NCBI GenBank assembly: GCA_965262745.1
Contig: OZ253558.1
Location: 930,001-994,000 of the forward strand
Reading direction: 5' to 3'
Source of the DNA: JAJECS01 sp965262745
GTDB taxonomy: Bacteria; Chloroflexota; UBA11872
Length of the DNA stretch: 64,000 bases
Shown here: piece by piece, positions 1 through 8,981 of the stretch
How positions within the stretch are numbered: position 1 is the first letter of the stretch
Layout: each line of letters starts with the position of its first letter
Notes under the pieces: model-generated
Seen by the model: the letters and a program-made list of their open reading frames with translations, nothing else
Database searches by the model: none
Told to the model about the DNA's origin: nothing
Program-made: the position numbers and the translations under genes

Positions 1-420
1 CTCCTCACGTTTCTTCGCGGCCTTGATCTCAGCACGGACCCGCCGGAGCTCTGGCTCGCGGCATTGGCGCTCATCCTGTTGCAGCTGCATGGCTACCTGC
101 CCGAGCTTGGCCGGTGCACTGCTTGCGGGCAGCCCGTGCAGCCGGGCGATCATCGCTTCGCCAGCGCGGCCGGCGGGGTGGTCTGTCGCGCAGACAGCCG
201 CGAACATGAGACCCGCCCCCTGAGCGTCTCGGGGCTCAAGGTGCTGCGCTACCTCGCGCGCGACGGATTTCACGCCGCTGGGCGCCTGCGGGTGGACGCC
301 GCCCAGCGTGAGGAGGTTCACGACATCCTGCGGGCATATTCCACCGTGATCCTCGAACGCGAGATCAAGTCCGCCCGCATGCTGTCGCCAGCGGTACTAG
401 GGAAACTGGCGGCACACTGA
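1..420 (+). CDS. recO: DNA repair protein RecO, C-terminal part (5' end outside window)
   Basis: RecO helps load RecA onto SSB-coated DNA in the RecFOR recombination pathway in the cytoplasm. The frame is open from base 1 to a TGA at 418-420, so only about 139 C-terminal residues are present. The helical RecO C-terminal region is recognisable from LQLHGYLPELGRCTACG followed by a glycine-rich turn and VVCRAD. Zinc-binding RecO proteins usually carry CxxC plus a second CxxC; here the second pair reads CRAD, so the fourth ligand is Asp or zinc binding is weakened. glyS follows 58 bases downstream in the same direction. I am sure of the family; the N-terminal OB-fold is simply not in view. Confidence 0.85.
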   Translation, partial: LLTFLRGLDLSTDPPELWLAALALILLQLHGYLPELGRCTACGQPVQPGDHRFASAAGGVVCRADSREHETRPLSVSGLKVLRYLARDGFHAAGRLRVDAAQREEVHDILRAYSTVILEREIKSARMLSPAVLGKLAAH

Positions 421-478
421 CCCGCCAGGCCCAAGGCGCGTCGGACTGCGGGCCGTCGCCCAATCGGAAGGACTAATC

Positions 479-1783
479 ATGGCTGCGCCGGATCTCGACA
501 CGTTGGTCGCGCTCGCCAAGCGGCGCGGCTTTGTATTCGCAAGCTCCGAAATCTATGGTGGGTTTGCCAGCACCTGGGACTACGGGCCGCTGGGCGCCGA
601 GCTCATTCGCAACATCAAAGAGGCCTGGTGGCGCCGCGTCGTGATGGCCCGCGAAGACGTAGTCGGACTGAACGCCTCGATCCTCATGCACCCGCGCATC
701 TGGGAGGCGTCGGGCCATGTCGAGAATTTCAACGATCCCCTCGTCGAGTGCCCGGCCTGCAAGCGGCGCTATCGGCAGGACGACGTGCCGGAAGGCACGT
801 GCCCGCATGACGAAACGGCGCTTACCGAGCCGCGACGATTCAACACCATGTTCAGTACGCAAGTCGGGCCGGTTCAGGAATCGGCCGACACGGCCTACCT
901 GCGCCCGGAGACGGCCCAGGCAATCTTCGTGAATTTCAAGAACGTCCTGGATTCGACCCGCGTGCGGCTGCCGTTCGGAATCGCCCAGATCGGCAAGGCC
1001 TTTCGCAATGAGATCACCACCGGCAACTTCATCTTCCGCAGCCGCGAGTTCGAGCAAATGGAGCTGGAATACTTCGTGGAGCCGGGACAGGATTCGGCCG
1101 CCTACACGGCCTGGATCGACGAGCGCTTTGCGTGGTGGCAAGACTTCGGCTTGAGTCCCAGTCGCCTCCGCCTGCGCCCGCACCGCACCGACGAGCTTTC
1201 GCACTACTCGAAGGGAACCACAGACATCGAGTATGCGTTCCCCTTTGGGTGGGGTGAGCTCGAAGGCATTGCCAACCGGACCGACTACGACCTGGCACGG
1301 CATGCGGAAGCCAGCGGCGAATCGCTCACCGTCTTCGACGAGGCCTCCAAGACTCACGTACGGCCCTACGTCATCGAGCCGTCGAGCGGCGTTGACCGAG
1401 CGGCGCTCGCGTTCCTCGCCGACGCCTATACCGAGCAAGAGGTGCGCGGCGAGACCCGCGTGTTCTTGAACCTGGATCCGCGTCTGGCGCCGACAAAGGC
1501 CGCCATATTTCCGCTGGCGCGCAACAAGCCCGATTTGGTCAAGCTGGCGCGTGACATCCATGCACGCCTCGCCGCGTCATGGCCGGTGTTCTACGACGCC
1601 GGCGGATCCATTGGGCGGCGCTACGCCCGCCAAGACGAGGCCGGGACGCCGTTTGGCATTACTGTGGATTACGACTCGCTCGACGACCACAGCGTGACGA
1701 TTCGCCACCGCGACACGATGGCGCAGGACCGCGTAGCTGTGGACCAGTTGCACGGCTTCCTGGCCGAGCGGCTGGCCTGGTAG
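479..1783 (+). CDS. glyS: Glycyl-tRNA synthetase, single-chain alpha2 type
   Basis: Charges tRNA-Gly with glycine using ATP. At 434 residues it is the dimeric class II enzyme of archaeal/eukaryotic type found in many bacteria, not the alpha2beta2 enzyme. The N-terminus (LAKRRGFVFASSEIYGG, then WDYGPLG) is the family signature. An insertion with CPAC and TCPH near residues 93-109 looks like the zinc-binding knuckle of this class, followed by FNTMF. The class II core follows with FRNEIT and the REFEQMELEYF strand. The C-terminal anticodon-binding domain includes the GxxxGRRYxxxDExGxPF segment. A good Shine-Dalgarno, AAGGAC, lies about 7 bases before the ATG. A tRNA-Gly gene is found near 27 kb. 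Confidence 0.95.
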   Translation: MAAPDLDTLVALAKRRGFVFASSEIYGGFASTWDYGPLGAELIRNIKEAWWRRVVMAREDVVGLNASILMHPRIWEASGHVENFNDPLVECPACKRRYRQDDVPEGTCPHDETALTEPRRFNTMFSTQVGPVQESADTAYLRPETAQAIFVNFKNVLDSTRVRLPFGIAQIGKAFRNEITTGNFIFRSREFEQMELEYFVEPGQDSAAYTAWIDERFAWWQDFGLSPSRLRLRPHRTDELSHYSKGTTDIEYAFPFGWGELEGIANRTDYDLARHAEASGESLTVFDEASKTHVRPYVIEPSSGVDRAALAFLADAYTEQEVRGETRVFLNLDPRLAPTKAAIFPLARNKPDLVKLARDIHARLAASWPVFYDAGGSIGRRYARQDEAGTPFGITVDYDSLDDHSVTIRHRDTMAQDRVAVDQLHGFLAERLAW

Positions 1784-1789
1784 GCGATC

Positions 1790-2437
1790 ATGGCCGGCGA
1801 GGGCGGTGACCGCGATCAGCCGGCGGCGGGATCGTACTCGCGGGCCGAGCGCATCGTCCTCGGCCCATTTCGTCGGGGAATGGCCATCGTCCTCGCGCCG
1901 GTGGTGGCTGTGCTGGCCCGGATGGGTGTACCGCCCACTGCCGTCTCGGTCAGCCAGATTCCAATCGGGTTTGCCGCCGCGGCGCTGATCACGCACGCGC
2001 CGCGCGTGGCCCTGGGACTGTTCGTTGGCACGCTGCTGTTGGACGCCATCGACGGCGCCCTTGCTCGAAAATCGGGGAGCACTTCGTCCTTTGGGGCCCT
2101 AGCGGACCAGGTGTCCGACCACATTCGAGAGATCACCTTCGTCGGCGGTCTCGTGGCTGCCGGCGCGCTGCGCGGCGAAATCGGCGTGGCCTACGCGCTG
2201 CTGTATCCGCTGGTGAATTTCCTGCTCTACGCCGCCAATCGCTACGACGCCGACGTCCCGCTGGCGGTCAAGACCTGGATGTCGTTCTATCCGTTCTTGC
2301 TCATCTACCTGTGGCTGGAGATCAACTGGTTGGACTACGCCGGCGCGGTTTCCGCCGGATTCATGGCCGCGACATCGGTCACGGCGCTCGTGCTAATCCA
2401 CCGTCGGATGGGCGGCGAAAGCGCAACGACCGACTAG
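1790..2437 (+). CDS. CDP-alcohol phosphatidyltransferase family protein
   Basis: Integral membrane enzyme of the family that moves a phosphoalcohol group from a CDP-alcohol to an acceptor in phospholipid synthesis. The complete CDP-AP motif is visible: D85 and D88-G89, then A-R, then G102, D106 and D110, matching D-x2-DG-x2-AR-x8-G-x3-D-x3-D, which binds the metal and the CDP group. Several hydrophobic helices follow. At 215 residues it has the usual length. It begins 6 bases after the glyS stop, so the two are probably co-transcribed. The acceptor (glycerol phosphate, inositol phosphate or another alcohol) cannot be told from the sequence. Confidence 0.88.
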   Translation: MAGEGGDRDQPAAGSYSRAERIVLGPFRRGMAIVLAPVVAVLARMGVPPTAVSVSQIPIGFAAAALITHAPRVALGLFVGTLLLDAIDGALARKSGSTSSFGALADQVSDHIREITFVGGLVAAGALRGEIGVAYALLYPLVNFLLYAANRYDADVPLAVKTWMSFYPFLLIYLWLEINWLDYAGAVSAGFMAATSVTALVLIHRRMGGESATTD

Positions 2438-2501
2438 CGCCTCACCATCCCACCGTCGACGCCGATGAGCCGACGCCTGATCACGGCGGCGCGAGCGCGC
2501 G

Positions 2502-3386
2502 TTAGCCTTCCGGTTGCTGACCGCCCGAGGCATCGACCACCCATTGCCACGGCCGAAAGCGCTGGATCAACGATTCCGCGCGCGCGCCGTCCCAGGTGAT
2601 GATCAGCGGCGGGCCCGCTCGCTCCAATGGCGGAAACTGAAACCAGCCGCGCTCAACGCCCCCCACCTCGACGCGGCCGCCTGGGGGCGGAACCCCGTGC
2701 CCAGTCGGAAACGCCGCGCGAAACTCCGCGTCGCCCCGCCGCACACGCACTCCCGTGCCGATGGCGCTGATGGTCTCATCCCGACCGTTCTCCACCACGA
2801 ATAAGAGCCGGGTCTCCTCCGCGGCAAACTCGATTCGCTCAAGCGTCACGCGAATGTCGAACTGCATCAGCGGTTGATCGACATCGATCGCCCACAAGGC
2901 GGGCCGGATGCCGAGTCGGTCGCTGATGGTCAGCGCCGTCACACGGACGCGGGGCACCAGCGCCTCGCTTCCGTCCGGATACATGTGCGGCACAACCGCC
3001 TCGACGGCGCCGCGCACGGCGACGAACGCATCCCGTGCGAGTTCGGGCGGCGCCCCACGAATGACGAACACTGTCGGCAATTCGTCATTGTCGAAGTCCA
3101 CCCAGGCCGCGAAGACGGTCTCATCGCTCTCGGGGATATCGGTGACGTCAAACACCCAGCCGCGAAGCTCAACCTCGCGCCCAACGATTTCAGCGGCGTC
3201 CCCATGGTCGACCAGCCAGTCGCTATTCGTGAGCGTCGGTTGCGGCGCAGGGGCCGTCGCGAGTTCCGCCACCTCGTCGGCGGTCGGATCGCATGCTGCC
3301 AGCAGGAACGCGCTGGCAACCATCCCCACGGCGACCATGCACATCGAGACCCGTGCGGTCATACTGCGGCGGTTGACCACGGACAT
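2502..3386 (-). CDS. Predicted lipoprotein of unknown function
   Basis: No family recognised. The N-terminus is a bacterial lipoprotein signal: basic residues, a hydrophobic stretch and the lipobox LLAAC with the lipidated cysteine at residue 32. The mature part has about 260 residues and looks beta-rich. Near residues 66-160 the pattern (VGREVELRGWVFDV, then FVAVRGAVEAV) resembles an OB-like barrel; this is weak inference. The ATG at 3386 leaves only 14 bases to the divergent oxidoreductase start at 3401 and would overlap its promoter region. The ATG at 3362 also gives a normal signal peptide and may be the real start. Likely anchored on the outer face of the cytoplasmic membrane. Confidence 0.7.
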   Translation of the reverse strand: MSVVNRRSMTARVSMCMVAVGMVASAFLLAACDPTADEVAELATAPAPQPTLTNSDWLVDHGDAAEIVGREVELRGWVFDVTDIPESDETVFAAWVDFDNDELPTVFVIRGAPPELARDAFVAVRGAVEAVVPHMYPDGSEALVPRVRVTALTISDRLGIRPALWAIDVDQPLMQFDIRVTLERIEFAAEETRLLFVVENGRDETISAIGTGVRVRRGDAEFRAAFPTGHGVPPPGGRVEVGGVERGWFQFPPLERAGPPLIITWDGARAESLIQRFRPWQWVVDASGGQQPEG

Positions 3387-3400
3387 CTCCAGGAGGCGCC

Positions 3401-4516
3401 ATGGCGCGCATACGGGCAGCGGTCATCGGTCTTGGCCGCATCGCCAGCACCATCGACGACGAAATTGAAGTCTATGACGGGCACGCCCTCCCCTATGCCC
3501 ACATCGCGTGCCTTCGAGCCGTCCCCGAGGTCGAGATCGTCGGCATGGCCGACACCTGGGAGGAGCAGCGCGAAGCCGCGCGACAGCGCTGGGGATTCGA
3601 CGCAATCTACGCCGACTACCGCGCGATGCTCGAGGATACGCGCCCGGACATCGTGAGCGTGTGCACGTCGGCGGAGCCTCGTGGGTCCGTCCTCATCAAC
3701 ATTGCCCGCAGAGACTATGGCGTTAAGGCCATTTGGGCCGAAAAGCCGATCACCATCTCCTTGCAAGAGGCCGACGACGCCATCGCCGCCTGCAAAGACG
3801 CCGGCATCGCGCTGGCCGTGAATTGCACCCGCCGCTGGATGAGCGTGTACACCCAGGCCCTGCGCATGGTGAACGACGGGCTGATCGGCGACGTGGTGCA
3901 TGTCGAGGCCCGCGCCCGATCGGGCCTGTCGCACAACGGCAGTCACATGCTCACCACGCTCACCATGTTCACCGGCGGCCGCGCGCAATGGGTCGTGGGG
4001 GAAATGGGTCCCGACGAAGACCCTGACAGCGACAACGATTTCGCGGGCAGCGGATACATCGCCTTTCCAAATGGAGTGCGCGGCTATTTTCGCGCGCTGG
4101 AGAACGGGCCCAACGACCACTCATACGACATCACCGGCACGACCGGGATGATTCGTTTCATGGGCGACGGGCGCTCAACCGAGTTCTGGACCAGCGAAGC
4201 GCCCGCGGGCGCGCAGCGCAACGCTCAGGCGGCGCGTCGCTTCTTTCCACCCGAGCGCGAAATCCGCGCCGGGGGCGTGAACGTGATCTATGACCTGCTG
4301 CACTGCATCGAAACGGGCGACACCCCCAAGTGCAGCGGCGACGACGCCCGTGAAGCCCTTGAGATCGCCATCGCCACGCGTCTATCGCACCGACGCGGGA
4401 TTGTGCGCGTGGACCTGCCGGTTGAGGATCGCCGCGAGCGCATTGTCTCGGCAGAGGTCATCAACAGCGGCGGTATTCCACGTGCCATCCAGCGAAAGCG
4501 CGAGGCCGAGGGCTAG
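3401..4516 (+). CDS. Gfo/Idh/MocA family oxidoreductase
   Basis: NAD(P)-dependent sugar or inositol dehydrogenase-like protein of 371 residues. The N-terminal Rossmann fold starts IRAAVIGLGRIAS, and the family motif AEKPI (catalytic or cofactor-binding Lys) is present near residue 113. The C-terminal half is the alpha/beta substrate domain. The start is well supported: a strong AGGAGG lies 5 bases before the ATG. The neighbours are a divergent lipoprotein gene and a convergent polyamine-deacetylase-like gene, so it is probably transcribed alone. One of three members of this family in the window. The substrate cannot be predicted. Confidence 0.88.
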   Translation: MARIRAAVIGLGRIASTIDDEIEVYDGHALPYAHIACLRAVPEVEIVGMADTWEEQREAARQRWGFDAIYADYRAMLEDTRPDIVSVCTSAEPRGSVLINIARRDYGVKAIWAEKPITISLQEADDAIAACKDAGIALAVNCTRRWMSVYTQALRMVNDGLIGDVVHVEARARSGLSHNGSHMLTTLTMFTGGRAQWVVGEMGPDEDPDSDNDFAGSGYIAFPNGVRGYFRALENGPNDHSYDITGTTGMIRFMGDGRSTEFWTSEAPAGAQRNAQAARRFFPPEREIRAGGVNVIYDLLHCIETGDTPKCSGDDAREALEIAIATRLSHRRGIVRVDLPVEDRRERIVSAEVINSGGIPRAIQRKREAEG

Positions 4517-4541
4517 AACTTCGCCCACGGCAGGGCGCTCC

Positions 4542-5615
4542 TTAGCTGAGCGCGCCGACATACGACACGACGCTCTCGCCCAGCCGCGCCAGCGCGTAGC
4601 CGCCTTCGAGCACGTGGAGCGTGGGAATGTCGAGCGCGGCGATCTCCGTGGCGATACGCCCGAAGTCCTCGCTGCGCAGCGAAAACGACGCAATGGGGTC
4701 GTCGGCATGGGTGTCGAATCCCAGTGAGACAATTAGCCGCGCCGGCGCGAACGCGGCAATCCGTTCGCAGGCATCCGCCAGCGGGCCGGCGTAAGCGTCG
4801 ATCGTGGTTCCCGGCCACAGCGGAAAGTTGTGGTTGAGACCCTCTCCCGCGCCCGAGCCGCGCTCCACCGCGGTTCCGGAGAAGCCCGGATACGCCCACC
4901 GGGGATCGGCATGCAGCGACGCGTAGAGAATGTCGCCTCGGTCGTACGTGAGATGCTGCGACCCGTTGCCGTGGTGATAGTCCACGTCCAGAATCGCCAC
5001 CCGACCGGCATGCAGCAGCGCGTGCGCGGCAATCACCGCGTTGTTGAAATAGCAAAACCCACCCATTCGGTCATGCTCGGCGTGGTGGCCCGGCGGGCGG
5101 CATAGGGCGAGCACGTGCGGCGCTCCGTTGGCAACGAGAGTCGCGCCGGTCAGGGCCACGTCAACCGCCGACCGCGCCGCCCGATATGTCCCGCGCATGA
5201 GCGGAGCGTCGGTGCCGAACGCGAAATAGCTCGCTTTCATCGCCAGACGGTCGCTGCCCAGCACGGCGGGATCCGCCGACACTCCAGCGGGCGTGAGCTG
5301 CTCATCCTCAGCCAATTCCGCACATGTCTTCTCGATGAATTGGCGATAGGACGGCGCATGGACCCCGTCAATATGCCGGTTGGCATGGGAGTCGGCCGGA
5401 ATCAAATCGGCCAGACCGGCCGCAACGAGCGCCTCGCGAATCAGTCTGGGCCGCGACCGAACCTCGGGATGCGGATGGTCCACACCGTCGATGGCCTGCA
5501 ACGTGGGCACATGGTCCCGGTGGGTGTCGGACCACACCACCGGGATTCGACCGGCGGACACCGCTACGCGATCGATTCCCGCGCGCTGCGCTCCAGGCGG
5601 TCCAGCGTGCGCCAT
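4542..5615 (-). CDS. Histone deacetylase-like / acetylpolyamine amidohydrolase family protein
   Basis: Zinc-dependent deacetylase of the arginase/deacetylase fold that hydrolyses acetyl-amide bonds; bacterial members act on acetylpolyamines or other acetylated amines. All key elements are visible: RPPGHH (173-178) with the catalytic His pair, DVDYHHGNG (210-218) with the zinc ligands Asp and His, LGFDTHADD (298-306) with the third ligand Asp, and EGGYA (337-341) with the catalytic Tyr. The family normally begins just before the VVWSD strand (residue 26), so the first 18-25 codons are doubtful. A GTG at 5561, just past the stop of the upstream gene, is a better start. It lies downstream of a Gfo/Idh/MocA gene in the same direction and is probably in its operon. 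Confidence 0.9.
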   Translation of the reverse strand: MAHAGPPGAQRAGIDRVAVSAGRIPVVWSDTHRDHVPTLQAIDGVDHPHPEVRSRPRLIREALVAAGLADLIPADSHANRHIDGVHAPSYRQFIEKTCAELAEDEQLTPAGVSADPAVLGSDRLAMKASYFAFGTDAPLMRGTYRAARSAVDVALTGATLVANGAPHVLALCRPPGHHAEHDRMGGFCYFNNAVIAAHALLHAGRVAILDVDYHHGNGSQHLTYDRGDILYASLHADPRWAYPGFSGTAVERGSGAGEGLNHNFPLWPGTTIDAYAGPLADACERIAAFAPARLIVSLGFDTHADDPIASFSLRSEDFGRIATEIAALDIPTLHVLEGGYALARLGESVVSYVGALS

Positions 5616-6511
5616 GAAGCCATCAGCGCGGGAACTCCGGTGCGCGGCTCCCGCCCCTCTATCACCGCGCTCACGAACTCGCGGTTCTGGCGCGGCACGG
5701 CCCTCATCTGCACCTCCTGCGCCACGACTTCCCCTTCATGGTTGACCAGCACGTCGGCCAGGAAGGTGAACGTGTCTTCCTCGCAGATAAGCACCGTCCG
5801 AGTCGTCACTTTCTCAACCATCGCGTTGTACGAGAGCACCAGCGACGCCAGACCGCCGCCGGGAAACCCGAGCTGCATGGACAGGTCCAGCGGCACTTGA
5901 TTCGGTCCCGAGGGCGGACCGAACAGCGCCCGAGCGACGTGCGGCTCCTCGCCAAACATCCACAGCGCGTTGTCGACCGCGTGCCCGCCGTGATGCCACA
6001 GGATGTCGTCCACCCAACTGCGCTGCCGCCCGGTCCAGCCGATGTTCTCGCGCCGGAAGAAATGCCAGTCACGATGCAGGTGCAAAGGGTGGAGGCTGCC
6101 TCGGGAAATGCGCTCGTGCAGCCATAGGTTGGGCGCGTAGTACCGCTCGGTGTGGCAGATCATCAGCGTGATGCCTGCGGCGCGGGCTGCTCGATCGAGC
6201 TCCTCGGCCTGATCGAGGCGAAGCGTCATCGGGATCTCTAGCAGCACGTGCTTGCCCGCCGCGATTGCCGCCATAGCCTGCTCGTAGTGCATCCGATTCG
6301 GCGACGTGATCAGCACGGTGTCGACGTTGGGACGCGCCAAAGCTTCCGCTAGGTCCGTCGTGGCGAAGTCCGCCTGGCACGTGTCGGCAAACTCCCGGGC
6401 CGACGGCAGCAGCCGGCTCACGACGCTGTCGATGGCGACTCCGTCCATTTCGAGCAGCGCGTCGCGGTGAAACGTCGTGATGGCACCGGATCCAACGAGG
6501 CAAAAGCGCAT
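5564..6511 (-). CDS. Gfo/Idh/MocA family oxidoreductase with altered EKP motif
   Basis: Predicted NAD(P)-binding oxidoreductase of 315 residues. The Rossmann start MRFCLVGSGAITTFHRDAL is clear, followed by LITSPNRMHYEQAM and GKHVLLEIPM. In most members the last motif reads EKP, with a lysine that contacts cofactor and substrate. Here it is EIP, so the chemistry may differ or the protein may be non-catalytic. The C-terminal substrate domain is intact. The next gene, the acetylpolyamine-amidohydrolase-like protein, starts at or within its 3' end, so the two are probably co-transcribed. Substrate unknown. Confidence 0.85.
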   Translation of the reverse strand: MRFCLVGSGAITTFHRDALLEMDGVAIDSVVSRLLPSAREFADTCQADFATTDLAEALARPNVDTVLITSPNRMHYEQAMAAIAAGKHVLLEIPMTLRLDQAEELDRAARAAGITLMICHTERYYAPNLWLHERISRGSLHPLHLHRDWHFFRRENIGWTGRQRSWVDDILWHHGGHAVDNALWMFGEEPHVARALFGPPSGPNQVPLDLSMQLGFPGGGLASLVLSYNAMVEKVTTRTVLICEEDTFTFLADVLVNHEGEVVAQEVQMRAVPRQNREFVSAVIEGREPRTGVPALMASWRTLDRLERSARESIA

Positions 6512-6606
6512 GGGCTGGTGATCCTGCGGCGCAAGCGGCTCACCACGGTAGCGCGCCGTCCACGAAGCGACCTACGAGCCGGGACACCCCTTCACCAGGC
6601 GCGCCG

Positions 6607-7908
6607 CTAGGCGAAGGCGATGTACCTCAGCCAGATCCAGACGGTGGAGATCGCCATACACACCACGGCGACCGGCACGCCATACCGCATGAACTGCCCG
6701 AAGCCAATCTTGCAGCCCTCCCGCTCGGCAATCCCGGCCAGGATCACGTTGGCCGAGGCGCCGATGATCGTGGCGTTGCCGCCGAGATCGGCGCCGAGCG
6801 CCAGCGACCACCAGAGAATGTTGTCGGGATTGAGCCCGGCGGCCTCAAGATTCTGCACCACGGGAAGCATCGTGGCGGCGAAGGGAATGTTGTCCACGAC
6901 GGCCGACGCGACGCCGCTGACCCAGATCGTCAGCACCGCGGTCGCAAATACGTTGCCCTGGGTCAGGTCCTGAATGAAGGTCGCGACTGCGTCCAGCACC
7001 CCGAGCTCCACCAAGCCGCCGACCATCATGAAGAGCCCGACGAAGAACATCACGCTGGGCCATTCGACCGCGCCCAGCGCCTTATGCGGATTTGCCCGCA
7101 GCAGCAGCATGGCCAGCGCGGCGCCACCGAGCGCGATCGTGGCGGGTTCCCATCCCAGAGCGCCGTGAATCAGAAACACGACGACGGTCAGAGCTAGCAC
7201 CGCCAGGCCGATCTTCATGCCGCGTCGGTCGGTGATGTAGTCCCGCGCATCCAGCTTCGCGAGTGCAGCGGCGTGCACGGGTTCAACCGTCAGCTGCCCC
7301 GCGAACATCCAACGCATGCTCAGCAACATCAGCGGCAGCATGATCAATATTGGCGGCGTCATGTGCGCCGCGAATTCGGCGAAGTCGATGTTTCCGGCGC
7401 TGCCAATGAGGATGTTTGGGGGGTCGCCAATCAACGTGGTTGCGCCGCCGATGTTTGACGCCAGGATCTCGGCAATTAAGAGGGGCACCGGATTGATGTG
7501 CAATTGGCGCGCCACCATCAAGGTGATGGGCGCGATGAGAATGACAGTCGTGACGTTGTCGAGAAACGCGGAGAGCACGGCGGTGATGAGCGCTAGCACG
7601 ACCGCCAGGTGGAATCCGTTGCCTCGCGTGCGCTGCGCCGCGACGATAGCGAGATACTGAAAGGCGCCCGTCTCGCTGATCAATCCCGCCAGCACCATCA
7701 TGCCGACGAGCAGGAAGATCACGTTGAGATCGATGTGCTCGAAGGCGAGGTGCTGATCCGTGACGCCGATCATGATCATCAGCACGCCGCCCGCGATGGC
7801 GACCGCCGACTTGGGCACGCGATCGCTCGCAATAGCGGCGTACGCGAGCACGAAAATCACGATGCCTGCGACGAGGAGCGCAGTGCCGGGGTCAGCGTGT
7901 TCGGTCAT
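6607..7908 (-). CDS. ArsB/NhaD-type ion transporter family protein
   Basis: Polytopic membrane protein of 433 residues with about 11-12 hydrophobic helices, belonging to the ion transporter superfamily of ArsB, NhaD and SLC13-like carriers. The two family signatures are present: FLDNVTTVILIAPI in the first half, and SNIGGATTLIGDPPNILIGS just after. The second half repeats this fold (AVVDNIPFAATMLP, then LGGNATIIGASANVILA), showing the internal inverted duplication. Such carriers export arsenite or exchange sodium for protons or anions; the ion cannot be fixed here. No arsenic-resistance genes are adjacent. It stands apart from its neighbours, with about 100 bases free on each side. Confidence 0.88.
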   Translation of the reverse strand: MTEHADPGTALLVAGIVIFVLAYAAIASDRVPKSAVAIAGGVLMIMIGVTDQHLAFEHIDLNVIFLLVGMMVLAGLISETGAFQYLAIVAAQRTRGNGFHLAVVLALITAVLSAFLDNVTTVILIAPITLMVARQLHINPVPLLIAEILASNIGGATTLIGDPPNILIGSAGNIDFAEFAAHMTPPILIMLPLMLLSMRWMFAGQLTVEPVHAAALAKLDARDYITDRRGMKIGLAVLALTVVVFLIHGALGWEPATIALGGAALAMLLLRANPHKALGAVEWPSVMFFVGLFMMVGGLVELGVLDAVATFIQDLTQGNVFATAVLTIWVSGVASAVVDNIPFAATMLPVVQNLEAAGLNPDNILWWSLALGADLGGNATIIGASANVILAGIAEREGCKIGFGQFMRYGVPVAVVCMAISTVWIWLRYIAFA

Positions 7909-8026
7909 GGCATCCGTTTAATGGAGAGCGGCGCGTCAAGCGCCGCGGGCGGCATAACGCCAGCCGGTATGCCCTGAGGGACAAACCAAGCTGGCCAGCG
8001 CAATCGTAGCCTGTCGGGAAGCGGTG

Positions 8027-8749
8027 TCACGACATCAGTGCCTCAAGCACCGGCGGCAGCGCGCGGCGCAGTCCCGACAGGCCATCTCGCAAGTCACCTC
8101 GGAACTGCGCCACTTCGCGAATCTCGAAGGGCAGCCGCCACAGATCGACCGCGTGCGGCCACCATGCCGCGCCGTCGATCCACGCGAGCGCGGCGACGGA
8201 ACGTGGCACGCCGCGCTCTAACGGATCAGCGACGACGCGTAACGCAGCGGCGGGAACCCCGTGAGCCTGCGCCCGGTCGAAAACGGCAAACGACTCGCTG
8301 TCGACGGTCAACGCGCCGTCAGCTCCCAGCCGACGCTTCGCCGCCGTATCGGCCACGCCGTCCACGCTCCAGCCGTCACCGCGCGACGCGGTGACGCCGG
8401 CGTTTTGTAAACCCGCCGCAATGGCCTCATTGAGGTGCGGCGAGGCCGACACAGAGGAATCAGCGCTGTGCAGAGTCTCGACCACGACGGCAGTGCCCGG
8501 CCGAAGGCTCGGCTGAAGCCCGCCGGCGATTCCAGCGACCACGACGGCCTTAGGCCGCCAGCGCGCCAGCACCGCCTCCGTCGCGCGCGCGGCGTTCGCC
8601 GGACCGATCCCACAGCGCACGGCAATCGCGGGCGAGACCTGGTTCGCAGGCGGCGTGCTCCATGCCGATCCGCGCTTGATCTGACCCGGAAGCTGACGCA
8701 CTTCGGCGCGAACCGCCATCACCACAAGAACGGGACCCGAGTCGATCAC
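8027..8749 (-). CDS. Nucleoside phosphorylase / MTA-SAH nucleosidase-like protein
   Basis: Member of the PNP/UDP phosphorylase fold, 240 residues. It shows VMAVRAEVRQL at the N-terminus, where the active-site region of MTA/SAH nucleosidases lies, then CGIGPANAARAT and VVAGIAGGL, the phosphate- or base-binding loop. VDSESFAVFDRA follows, equivalent to the D-M-E-S-A ribose-binding segment with its conserved Glu. The Met of that segment is Ser here. Possible roles are MTA/SAH hydrolysis, futalosine hydrolysis, or the hopanoid-associated phosphorylase; no neighbour decides between them. The family is secure and the substrate open. Confidence 0.75.
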   Translation of the reverse strand: MIDSGPVLVVMAVRAEVRQLPGQIKRGSAWSTPPANQVSPAIAVRCGIGPANAARATEAVLARWRPKAVVVAGIAGGLQPSLRPGTAVVVETLHSADSSVSASPHLNEAIAAGLQNAGVTASRGDGWSVDGVADTAAKRRLGADGALTVDSESFAVFDRAQAHGVPAAALRVVADPLERGVPRSVAALAWIDGAAWWPHAVDLWRLPFEIREVAQFRGDLRDGLSGLRRALPPVLEALMS

Positions 8750-8818
8750 GCGTCTAGCTGTTCTTCAAACACTGACTGTTGACAACGATCCCCCATGAGC
8801 GTGACGGACAGGAGAACA

Positions 8819-8851
8819 CCGTTCGTGGTGAGCTTGTCGAACCATGAACGG
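8819..8851. repeat. Palindromic interspersed repeat (copy 1)
   Basis: A 33-base imperfect palindrome beginning CCGTTCGTGGTGAGC and ending ACCATGAACGG; the outer 11 bases pair with one mismatch. Read on the minus strand it encodes the MVRQAHHER peptide seen as a false ORF in many bacterial genomes. A second copy lies at 53152-53178. It occupies the space in front of the fucosidase gene. Confidence 0.75.
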
Positions 8852-8981
8852 CGGCCGACGACTTCGCTCAGAGCCTTCCCTGACTTCACAAAGGGGCGAA
8901 GCCATCCCTATGCGCTTGCGTATTCGATGTGGCGCCGTTGATGATGCGGTCCAGCCCAGCGCTTGTGAAAGACCCCGTCTC

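Noticed and set aside
473..1561. Long open frame (362 codons) on the minus strand opposite glyS
   Set aside because: It is the antisense shadow of a clear GlyRS gene in GC-rich DNA and shows no protein-like pattern.
8844..8981. N-terminal extension of the fucosidase
   Set aside because: It overlaps the palindromic repeat, and the residues do not look like the conserved GH29 start.
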